Positions 8,372 through 15,428 of a DNA stretch of 17,645 nt are shown here, piece after piece. Source of the DNA: JADFUS01 sp964368765 (GTDB lineage: Bacteria > Bacteroidota > Bacteroidia > Bacteroidales > Rikenellaceae). The notes beneath the pieces are model-generated. The model had not been told where the DNA came from. It did not search any database and was given only the letters and a program-made list of their open reading frames with translations. Where the stretch lies: NCBI GenBank assembly GCA_964368765.1, contig CAYJCU010000038.1, positions 1 to 17,645 on the forward strand, given 5' to 3'. The position numbers and the translations under genes are program-made. Every line of letters starts with the position of its first letter. Position 1 is the stretch's first letter.

Positions 8372-8379
8372 TAATTTTG
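8372..8379 (+). promoter_or_regulatory. -7 element upstream of deoC
   Basis: TAATTTTG is a perfect match to the Bacteroidetes -7 consensus TAnnTTTG, 39 nt upstream of the deoC ATG. No good TTTG lies 20 nt upstream. It is the likely promoter of the run of genes from deoC onward. Confidence 0.5.
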
Positions 8380-8418
8380 TAGGTTATAACTTAAGAATAT
8401 CTTTAACCAAGAAATATT

Positions 8419-9234
8419 ATGAGAGAAGAGAGCATAAATTTGATAAAAAACATTGATGTATTGGCGGCTAATTTTGATAAACGAGAGTGTTATCTTAAGC
8501 TAATATCACTGATTGATGCAACAACGCTTGATGTGCGAGATAGCGGCAAAACGGTTGAGGCTTTTACTAAAAAAGTGATGCAAGAGACTAGCGATGATGC
8601 ACTTCCAAATGTAGCATCTATATGTGTATATCCACAATTTATTGAAAATGTGGCAATGGTACTTGGAGAGGATTCTCCAGTAGCTATATGCTCTGTTGGA
8701 GGTGGTTTCCCTGCCGCTCAAACATTTTTAGAGGTTAAGATGTTTGAGTGCGCTATGGCAATAGAGAGCGGAGCCGATGAGATAGATGTGGTTATCAATG
8801 TGGGCGATATACTACATGGCGATGGTCAAGAGGCACTATCTGAAATAAAATTATACTCTGAAGAGTTTGATGGAGAGACACTACTAAAGGTTATCATTGA
8901 GAGTGGCGCACTTCAAACAGAAGAGCAGATAGCTATGGCAGCACGTATTGCAATAGAGGGTGGTGCACAATTTGTTAAAACATCTACTGGCAAGGTTGAT
9001 GTGGGCGCTACACTAGAGGCTGTTACTATTATATGCGAAGAGATTAAGGCGCATTATGAGGCTACTGGCAAGATGGTTGGTGTTAAGGTTTCAGGTGGTG
9101 TTAGCGATTGCGCTACTGCACTCAGATACTACACATTAGTAGCTACAATACTAGGAGAGAAGTGGTTAAATGCTAACTATTTCCGCATCGGTGCTTCATC
9201 ACTACTAAATAAATTAATTGATAAAGTTAAATAA
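8419..9234 (+). CDS. deoC: Deoxyribose-phosphate aldolase
   Basis: Reversibly cleaves 2-deoxyribose 5-phosphate to glyceraldehyde 3-phosphate and acetaldehyde, in deoxynucleoside catabolism in the cytoplasm. The TIM-barrel signatures are present: DEIDVVINVG (D123), the Schiff-base lysine in FVKTSTGK (K187) and GVKVSGGV (K223), corresponding to D102, K167 and K201 of E. coli DeoC. At 271 residues it is close to the E. coli length of 259. The ATG at 8419 lies 39 nt after the -7 box. The next gene starts 1 nt after its stop. Confidence 0.95.
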   Translation: MREESINLIKNIDVLAANFDKRECYLKLISLIDATTLDVRDSGKTVEAFTKKVMQETSDDALPNVASICVYPQFIENVAMVLGEDSPVAICSVGGGFPAAQTFLEVKMFECAMAIESGADEIDVVINVGDILHGDGQEALSEIKLYSEEFDGETLLKVIIESGALQTEEQIAMAARIAIEGGAQFVKTSTGKVDVGATLEAVTIICEEIKAHYEATGKMVGVKVSGGVSDCATALRYYTLVATILGEKWLNANYFRIGASSLLNKLIDKVK

Positions 9235-9235
9235 C

Positions 9236-9559
9236 ATGAGATTTATCGGTTTTAAGAGAGTTAAACCTCGACAATTTGATTACATACCTCGCTATTACGA
9301 TGCTGAGAGAGAGGAGAGAGAGAATCGTAGAGCGATGAATGATCCAGATGCAGATTATAAGCCTGGTTCATTGGTTCGTGGCATGAGTAGAGAGAGGTAT
9401 CAATCTAATGATATTAATGCCAAACGCATGGCTGATGATAGGCGTAGACGCATGATGATACGAATGGTTCTCGTACTTATCATGCTATTCACTGCTGCTG
9501 TAATGATTATGAATAGCACAGTATTAGAGGAGGTATTTGGTGTATTTATGCAACAATAA
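9236..9559 (+). CDS. Small single-TM membrane protein of unknown function
   Basis: A 107-residue protein. The N-terminal 75 residues are strongly charged and rich in Arg, Asp, Glu and Tyr (for example YDAEREERENRR). A single hydrophobic segment follows (about residues 77-97, MVLVLIMLFTAAVMIM within it) with a short C-terminal tail. The arginine-rich side just before the membrane segment suggests the N-terminus stays in the cytoplasm. I take the ATG at 9236, 1 nt after the deoC stop; an in-frame TTG at 9218 would overlap deoC. Its stop is in the same frame as mutL and only one codon from the mutL GTG, so translation is probably coupled. I do not recognise a function. A short gene in this position beside mutL fits other Bacteroidales, as I recall. 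Confidence 0.75.
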   Translation: MRFIGFKRVKPRQFDYIPRYYDAEREERENRRAMNDPDADYKPGSLVRGMSRERYQSNDINAKRMADDRRRRMMIRMVLVLIMLFTAAVMIMNSTVLEEVFGVFMQQ

Positions 9560-9562
9560 AAA

Positions 9563-11644
9563 GTGGTGACAGAAGAGAATATTATTCATCGTCTTTCAGA
9601 ACTCACCTCAAATCAGATAGCGGCAGGTGAGGTTGTTTTGCGCCCTGCATCGGTGGTTAAAGAGCTACTTGAGAATGCTATTGATGCTGGTGCATCTATG
9701 GTGGTTCTGGGAATACGAGATGCTGGAACATCGTCAATACAGGTTATTGATGATGGATGTGGCATGAGCTATGATGATGCTATTACCGCTTTTGAGCGTC
9801 ACGCTACCTCTAAGATAAAAGATAGTAACGATCTTTTTTCGTTATCCACTTTTGGTTTTCGTGGAGAGGCACTACCATCTATTGCTTCAGTGGCTGAGGT
9901 GGAGCTCAAAACAAAACGAGAGGTTGATGAGCTAGGCACACTTGTAACTATTGCAGGGGGCAAATTAGATAAGCATAGCCACATAAGCACATCCGTAGGC
10001 ACACAGTTTACAGTCAAAAATCTGTTCTATAACGTACCTGCTCGTCGCCGTTTTATTAAGAGTCTTGAGACCGAGACAAGACATATTATCACTGAATTTA
10101 AGAAGTTAGCCCTTTGCCATAATGGGGTCACCTTTGTGATGCATAATAATGATAAGTGCATCTACAATCTACCTGCTACCAACCTAAGAAACAGGATAAC
10201 TGATATTATAGGAGATAGAAGTGGAGTTATTAAAGGCAATAGCAAACTAATTGATATTCACACACCAACACCACTAGTTGAGATTAAAGGCTATGTGGGC
10301 AGACCCGAAAAAGCACTACGTTCGCCTGAGCAGTATATGTTTGTTAATGGCAGATATTTCCGCAGTGAGAGATTTAATCGTGCTGTACTCTCTGCCTACG
10401 ACAATCTACTGGTTAGTAATAATGTAAAGCCACCATTTTTCATCTTTCTTACTTGCGATCCATCTGAGGTGGATGTGAATGTATCACCGTCCAAAACAGA
10501 GGTTAAGTTTGAGAATGAGGAGACTATTGCACAACTAATTAGAGCCTCGGTATTAGGCGCCTTGGGCAAGAATGGTATTATCCCAATGATTGATTTTGAC
10601 GGTTCAACGGGTATTGAGATACCTGTTAGCAGTAGTAACGGGCATTTTCTACGCAACGAGCAAGAGAGTGTTATCTATGATGCTAACAACTCTGATTTCT
10701 CATTTACTGAGGCTCTGTACGGTGATGAGAGTGATGAAACAACCCCAACAGAGAGCTATGAGCGAGTAGAGAGTGATAACAGAGTAATTACTGAAACATT
10801 CTCATTAGATGATTTGGGTTCTGAAAGAGAGGAGAGGGTTGTTATTCCATCGGCTGAAGATATGTTTATGAATAGCGACACCAATATATATACCCAAACT
10901 ATTCAGAGCGATAACGATGTGATAGCCACTTTTGAGGATTATATTAACGACATGAGTGATGAGGAGCCTTTTGAAGATGACATAGTTACCACAACTATCA
11001 TTGAAGAGAGCGAACCAACAATCATTAAAGAGGAGGAGATAAATCTATTCGGAGATATGAGCAAAGAGCCCGCTATTGGCGATGCTACAATTATTGATGG
11101 AAGATATATACTCACAACTATTGATAACGATATATATATAGTGGACTTAAGTAGAGCCATGAGCCGCATTATGTATGACAGATATAGTCAGATGATAGAG
11201 CACAATAATAGTGTTAATTCACATAAATTACTATTCCCACCAACAATAAAACTACAACCCTCAGATATGCTTTTAATTGAGGATAGTGTAGATGATTTAA
11301 TAGCTATGGGATTTACTATTGAACTTAACGAGTCATTACGTGAGTTAGAACTTATAGGCATACCTGTTGATATGGAGGATAGCGATCCCTACCAACTTTT
11401 TGAAGATATATTAGACTCTCTTAAAACAGATGATAATTTAGGTTATAATGCTGATAAGAGAGAGAGATTAATATCTACGGTATCGAAGATAGCATCTCTT
11501 CGCAGAGGAGATAAATCTTCTACACAAAACTATAAACAGATAGTAGAGCAGTTGTTACAGTGCGAGAATTATAGCTACTCGCCACAAGGAAACTCTATCA
11601 TTGTAAAGATAGGGCTTAACGATATAAAAAGATTATTAGGATAA
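9563..11644 (+). CDS. mutL: DNA mismatch repair protein MutL
   Basis: ATP-driven matchmaker between MutS and downstream repair steps. The N-terminal GHKL ATPase (about 1-335) is intact: NQIAAGEVV (18-25), KELLENAIDAG with catalytic E34, DDGCGM (63-68), HATSKI (80-85), GFRGEAL (98-104) and VDVNVSPSKTEVKF (302-315). An acidic, low-complexity linker spans about 360-500, followed by the C-terminal dimerisation domain. Where endonuclease-type MutL proteins have DQHA-x2-E, this one reads IVDLSRAMSRIMYDRY (525-540), so the nuclease metal site looks lost. The start must be GTG (9563 or 9566): an in-frame TAA at 9557 stands directly upstream and there is no nearby ATG. Length (693) is normal. Confidence 0.95.
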   Translation: MVTEENIIHRLSELTSNQIAAGEVVLRPASVVKELLENAIDAGASMVVLGIRDAGTSSIQVIDDGCGMSYDDAITAFERHATSKIKDSNDLFSLSTFGFRGEALPSIASVAEVELKTKREVDELGTLVTIAGGKLDKHSHISTSVGTQFTVKNLFYNVPARRRFIKSLETETRHIITEFKKLALCHNGVTFVMHNNDKCIYNLPATNLRNRITDIIGDRSGVIKGNSKLIDIHTPTPLVEIKGYVGRPEKALRSPEQYMFVNGRYFRSERFNRAVLSAYDNLLVSNNVKPPFFIFLTCDPSEVDVNVSPSKTEVKFENEETIAQLIRASVLGALGKNGIIPMIDFDGSTGIEIPVSSSNGHFLRNEQESVIYDANNSDFSFTEALYGDESDETTPTESYERVESDNRVITETFSLDDLGSEREERVVIPSAEDMFMNSDTNIYTQTIQSDNDVIATFEDYINDMSDEEPFEDDIVTTTIIEESEPTIIKEEEINLFGDMSKEPAIGDATIIDGRYILTTIDNDIYIVDLSRAMSRIMYDRYSQMIEHNNSVNSHKLLFPPTIKLQPSDMLLIEDSVDDLIAMGFTIELNESLRELELIGIPVDMEDSDPYQLFEDILDSLKTDDNLGYNADKRERLISTVSKIASLRRGDKSSTQNYKQIVEQLLQCENYSYSPQGNSIIVKIGLNDIKRLLG

Positions 11645-11654
11645 AAAGAAAATT

Positions 11655-12452
11655 ATGATTGGAAGAACATACCTACCACCTGTGGTAAAAAATATATTGA
11701 TAATAAATATTATCTGCTTCATGGCACAATATCTATTACCAATAGGAGATGAGATAACAAACAATTTAGCACTGCACTACTGGGAGTCGCCTAACTTTAA
11801 AATTTATCAACTATTTACCTATATGTTTCTGCACGGGAATATAGGTCATCTGTTTTTTAATATGTTCGCACTATATATGTTCGGGCGTATAGCCGAGTAT
11901 GATATAGGGCGTAACCGTTTTCTCACCTTCTACCTTGTTACAGGTGTTGGTGCTGCTCTCTTCCACATGGGTGTTATGGAGTTAGAGTTTTCGGGCGTAA
12001 AAGATGCTATTGCAGCATTCAAAGAGAGCCCTACCCCAATGGGTTTCAGCTCTTTGGCGGCAGAGCATTTCAAGCAGTTTAATTTCAATGAGGCATTCCT
12101 TGACGCATGGGCATCAGAACCATCTAACACACACTATGTTAGTGAGGCTGTTAGTGCTGTTACAGATATGTATAGCCAAATAACTAACTCTATCACAGTG
12201 GGTGCTTCGGGGGCTGTTTTTGGCATATTACTAGCCTTTGGTCTTATGCACCCTAACGATAGGATAATGTTATTAATTCCACCTATACCTATACGTGCAA
12301 AATATTTTGTTATTGGATATGCGGCTATTGAGCTTATTTCAGGTATGAGCAATAGTGGCAGTAATATAGCACATTTTGCCCATTTAGGTGGTATGGTTTG
12401 GGCTTGGATACTTCTAAAATATTGGAAGAAAAAGGGTTATATACGTTTTTAA
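11655..12452 (+). CDS. Rhomboid family intramembrane serine protease
   Basis: A membrane protease expected to cleave transmembrane substrates within the bilayer; the substrate is unknown. The catalytic pair is present: the serine in GASGAVFG (S185) and the histidine in HFAHLGGM (H243). The FLHGNIGHLFFNM motif (H60, H65, N69) matches the oxyanion-side residues of GlpG. About six hydrophobic segments are visible, starting near residue 11. A loop of roughly 70 residues (about 110-178) separates the third segment from the catalytic fourth; as I recall, a similar insert occurs in Bacteroidales relatives. It starts 10 nt after the mutL stop. A 211-bp repeat-like insertion directly follows the gene. 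Confidence 0.92.
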   Translation: MIGRTYLPPVVKNILIINIICFMAQYLLPIGDEITNNLALHYWESPNFKIYQLFTYMFLHGNIGHLFFNMFALYMFGRIAEYDIGRNRFLTFYLVTGVGAALFHMGVMELEFSGVKDAIAAFKESPTPMGFSSLAAEHFKQFNFNEAFLDAWASEPSNTHYVSEAVSAVTDMYSQITNSITVGASGAVFGILLAFGLMHPNDRIMLLIPPIPIRAKYFVIGYAAIELISGMSNSGSNIAHFAHLGGMVWAWILLKYWKKKGYIRF

Positions 12453-12684
12453 AGGTAACAACCAGGGCAAACGCACGAAAAGTTATTTGCAATCAATAAG
12501 CTACAACGTTTGCTCTGAAGCGAACGAGAGTGAGCGTCGTGAGGAGCTTAAAGCGACGAAACGGTTTTTTGCAAGGCTGAAAGCCGAGCTTTTTCTCAAA
12601 AAAGCGTAATTTATAGAAAAAATAAACCAGAAATTTGGGTACACCTTAAAAATATTTTTCGAGTGTTTGCCCTAAGGTAACAAC
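12452..12684. mobile_element. MITE-like insertion with flanking direct repeats
   Basis: The 11-bp direct repeat AAGGTAACAAC occurs at 12452-12462 and 12674-12684. Between them (12463-12673, 211 bp) is a sequence whose ends are inverted copies: AGGGCAAACGCACGAAAA at 12464-12481 and TTTTCGAGTGTTTGCCCT at 12656-12673, matching at 16 of 18 positions. It encodes no protein. Internal hairpins are visible: CGTTTGCT/AGCGAACG (12507-12526), and 12561-12571 with 12597-12607 enclosing GGCT/AGCC. Removing the element and one repeat leaves 16 nt between the rhomboid stop and the rarA ATG, like the other junctions of this run. Inverted ends plus a duplication indicate a non-autonomous transposed element; the family is not recognised. 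Confidence 0.7.
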
Positions 12685-12690
12685 TTAAGG

Positions 12691-13974
12691 ATGGCAGATA
12701 TAGTTATACCGTTAGCTGAGAGAATGCGCCCTGATAGTTTAGACAACTATATAGGGCAGAAACACCTTGTGGGTGATGGTGGGGTATTACGTCGTTTTAT
12801 TGATAACGACACTATACCCTCTTTTATCTTATGGGGTCCTCCGGGCATAGGTAAGACAACACTAGCTAATATAATAGCAAAAAAGACAGATAGAGATTTT
12901 ATTGCTCTTAGTGCTGTCACTTCGGGTGTTAAGGATGTGCGAGAGGCTATTGACAGAGCAAAAGAGAGTTCTCTTTTTAGTCAGAAATCGCCTATACTTT
13001 TCATTGATGAGATTCATCGTTTCTCTAAATCACAACAAGACTCTCTTTTAGGAGCGGTAGAGCGTGGAGTGGTAACATTAATAGGTGCCACAACAGAAAA
13101 CCCCTCTTTTGAGGTTATTTCACCACTACTCTCTCGCTGTCAGGTCTACACCCTCAACTCATTATCAATAGATGATATGAAAGAGTTGGTTAATAGAGCC
13201 CTTAAAGAGGATAGCATACTTAAAGGGAGAGATATTATCATTAAAGAGTATGAGGCTATGTTAAGGTATGCTGGTGGGGATGCACGAAAATTGTTAGGTA
13301 TTATTGATATATTATCAATGGCTAAGAGTGGCTCTATTGTAGTAACAAATGAGTTTGTATCTTCAACACTAAAACAAAATATTGCCACCTACGATAAAAA
13401 TGGCGAGATGCACTATGATGTTATATCGGCATTTATCAAATCGGTACGTGGAAGTGATCCTAACGCTGCTATCTACTATCTTGCTAAGATGTTAGCAGGG
13501 GGCGAGGATCCTAAATTCATAGCTCGCCGATTGGTTATCTTAGCTAGTGAGGATATTGGATTGGCAAATCCAAATGGTATGCTTATAGCCAATGCCTGTT
13601 TTGAATCGGTGCGTAATATTGGTATGCCTGAGGGGAGAATACCTCTTGCAGAGGCTACTATCTATCTAGCAACATCGCCTAAGAGTAATTCAGCATATAT
13701 GGCAATAAATGCTGCCATGCAGCTGGTTGAAAGAGATAATATAAAGAGAGAGGTTCCGCTTAACATACGCAATGCCCCAACTAAATTGATGAAAGAGTTA
13801 GGTTATGGCGAAGATTATAAATACTCGCACGACTATGAGGGGAATTTTGTTTATCAAGAGTTTATGCCTAAAGGGTTAGAAAATATGAGATTTTACACTC
13901 CTGCCAATAATAGTAAAGAGAGGGCATTAGGAGAGTATATAAATAAATTATGGGGAGATAAATATGACAAATAG
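12691..13974 (+). CDS. rarA: Replication-associated recombination protein A (AAA+ ATPase)
   Basis: An AAA+ ATPase of the RarA/MgsA/WRNIP1 family that acts at stalled replication forks and interacts with SSB. In order: an N-terminal clamp-loader-like start (PLAERMRPDSLDNYIGQKHL), Walker A GPPGIGKTT (49-57), Walker B LFIDEIHR (103-110), sensor 1 GATTENPSF (132-140), an SRCQVY arginine-finger region (R149), and the C-terminal tetramerisation domain with EDIGLANP and LATSPKSNSAY. The 427 residues are the normal length. The ATG lies 6 nt after the right-hand direct repeat of the MITE-like element, so any readthrough from mutL must cross that structured insertion. kdsA overlaps its 3' end by 11 nt. 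Confidence 0.95.
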   Translation: MADIVIPLAERMRPDSLDNYIGQKHLVGDGGVLRRFIDNDTIPSFILWGPPGIGKTTLANIIAKKTDRDFIALSAVTSGVKDVREAIDRAKESSLFSQKSPILFIDEIHRFSKSQQDSLLGAVERGVVTLIGATTENPSFEVISPLLSRCQVYTLNSLSIDDMKELVNRALKEDSILKGRDIIIKEYEAMLRYAGGDARKLLGIIDILSMAKSGSIVVTNEFVSSTLKQNIATYDKNGEMHYDVISAFIKSVRGSDPNAAIYYLAKMLAGGEDPKFIARRLVILASEDIGLANPNGMLIANACFESVRNIGMPEGRIPLAEATIYLATSPKSNSAYMAINAAMQLVERDNIKREVPLNIRNAPTKLMKELGYGEDYKYSHDYEGNFVYQEFMPKGLENMRFYTPANNSKERALGEYINKLWGDKYDK

Positions 13975-14797
13975 TAGTATTATATCATCATTACCGATGA
14001 TAAAAAATATAGAGAGCAACAATTTTTTTGTTATGGCAGGGCCATGTGTTGCCGAGAGTAGAGAGATACTTTTTTCTATTGCTGAGAGATGTATTGAGGT
14101 TACCTCACGTTTAGAGATACCATATATATTTAAGGCTTCATACCGTAAGGCTAACCGCTCACGCCTAGACTCTTTTAGTGGTGTTGGCGATATAGAGGCT
14201 CTTGAGATGCTTGCTGAGGTGCGAGAGAGATTTCATGTGCCGGTGGTTACAGATATACACTCGGCTGATGAGGCTGCATTAGCTGCTCAATATGTTGATA
14301 TTTTACAGATACCTGCTTTTCTTTGTCGTCAGACAGATTTACTTGTTGCGGCAGCCAAGACAGGTAAGGTGGTTAACATCAAAAAGGGGCAGTTCTTATC
14401 GCCTGATGCAATGCGTCACGCAGCACAAAAAGTGGTTGATAGCGGAAACAGTAATGTATTACTAACAGATAGAGGGACATCTTTTGGTTATACCGATTTA
14501 TTAGTAGATCCACGTGCTATACCTATCATGAAGCAGAGTGGTTTCCCTGTGGTTATGGATATAACACACTCACTACAACAGCCTAACCAGCAAAGTGGTG
14601 TTACAGGGGGAATGCCTGAGATGATAGAGACAATAGCACGCACGGCGGTAGTTAATGGGGTAGATGGCATATTTATTGAAACACACCCTAACCCATCTGA
14701 GGCATTGAGCGATGGGGCTAATATGCTAAACCTAGAGCAGTTTGAGGGGCTTATGGAGCGACTAGTTAAGATAAGACAACTTATAAATAGAATATAA
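13964..14797 (+). CDS. kdsA: 3-deoxy-D-manno-octulosonate 8-phosphate synthase, metal-dependent type
   Basis: Condenses phosphoenolpyruvate with arabinose 5-phosphate to give KDO 8-phosphate, the precursor of the lipopolysaccharide inner core. Signatures are MAGPCVAES (24-32), FKASYRKANRSR (57-67), TDIHS, LQIPAFLCRQTDL, NIKKGQF, DITHSLQQP and FIETHPNP. C28 replaces the asparagine of the metal-independent E. coli enzyme (N26). Together with H202, E239 and D250 it completes the metal site known from Aquifex KdsA. The ATG at 13964 overlaps the end of rarA by 11 nt and has a GGGGAG ribosome-binding sequence just upstream, one of the few clear ones here. The 277 residues are normal. It implies a Gram-negative envelope. 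Confidence 0.95.
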   Translation: MTNSSIISSLPMIKNIESNNFFVMAGPCVAESREILFSIAERCIEVTSRLEIPYIFKASYRKANRSRLDSFSGVGDIEALEMLAEVRERFHVPVVTDIHSADEAALAAQYVDILQIPAFLCRQTDLLVAAAKTGKVVNIKKGQFLSPDAMRHAAQKVVDSGNSNVLLTDRGTSFGYTDLLVDPRAIPIMKQSGFPVVMDITHSLQQPNQQSGVTGGMPEMIETIARTAVVNGVDGIFIETHPNPSEALSDGANMLNLEQFEGLMERLVKIRQLINRI

Positions 14798-14800
14798 AAT

Positions 14801-15406
14801 ATGTTATTAGAAAAATTAAAGGGCTATAATGTTATTTTAGCATCTCACTCGCCACGTAGGCGTGAGCTACTATCTGCAATGGGTATTGAATTTACTCTTA
14901 GTGATGGTTATGAGGTAGAGGAGGTATGCCCTGAGGGTGTTGAACCTGAGCTACAAGCTATATTTTTATCAAAAAAGAAATCTGGTGCCTACAATGCGCC
15001 GATGGGCGATAGAGATATAGTCATTACAGCCGACACACTAGTAATTTTAGATGATATTATTATGGGTAAGCCTAGAGATAGAGCTGAGGCGATACAGTAT
15101 ATAAAATTACTTTCAGGAAAGAGCCATAAAGTTATCACGGGTGTAACACTTAGATATAAAGATACCTTTCAAACTTTTTCTGAAACAACAACAGTTACAT
15201 TTGCGCAACTATCAGATTTAGAGATAGAGTATTATATTGATAATTATAAGCCTTATGATAAGGCTGGTGCTTATGCTGTGCAGGAGTGGATAGGTGTTAT
15301 TGGTGTTACTGAGATAGAGGGAACCTATTTTAATATTATGGGTCTACCCACCACTACGCTATATAAGCAGTTTTTACTTTTCTTAGATAAAATTGAATCA
15401 AATTAA
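14801..15406 (+). CDS. maf: Maf family nucleoside triphosphate pyrophosphatase
   Basis: House-cleaning enzyme that hydrolyses dTTP, UTP and modified pyrimidine triphosphates to the monophosphate and diphosphate. Maf signatures are ILASHSPRRREL (12-23), the catalytic aspartate of TADTLV (D78), GKPRDRAEA (89-97) and YKPYDKAGAYAVQEWIG (149-165). The latter with Q161 fits the dTTP/UTP-specific (YhdE) subgroup rather than the m7GTP-specific one. The ATG is 3 nt after the kdsA stop. Length is typical at 201 residues. Confidence 0.92.
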   Translation: MLLEKLKGYNVILASHSPRRRELLSAMGIEFTLSDGYEVEEVCPEGVEPELQAIFLSKKKSGAYNAPMGDRDIVITADTLVILDDIIMGKPRDRAEAIQYIKLLSGKSHKVITGVTLRYKDTFQTFSETTTVTFAQLSDLEIEYYIDNYKPYDKAGAYAVQEWIGVIGVTEIEGTYFNIMGLPTTTLYKQFLLFLDKIESN

Positions 15407-15428
15407 ATTATAAAAAAACTATTAACTT

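Noticed and set aside
9218..9235. In-frame TTG start for the small membrane protein
   Set aside because: It overlaps deoC; the ATG at 9236, 1 nt after the deoC stop, is the natural start.
9304..9325. GA-rich tract in the small membrane protein gene as a phase-variable repeat
   Set aside because: The run is interrupted by GG and AA and encodes an ordinary Glu/Arg-rich stretch; too imperfect for efficient slippage.
11984..12188. Roughly 70-residue loop of the rhomboid protease as a novel inserted domain
   Set aside because: As I recall, a similar insert occurs in Bacteroidales rhomboids of this locus; the active site and flanking membrane segments are normal.
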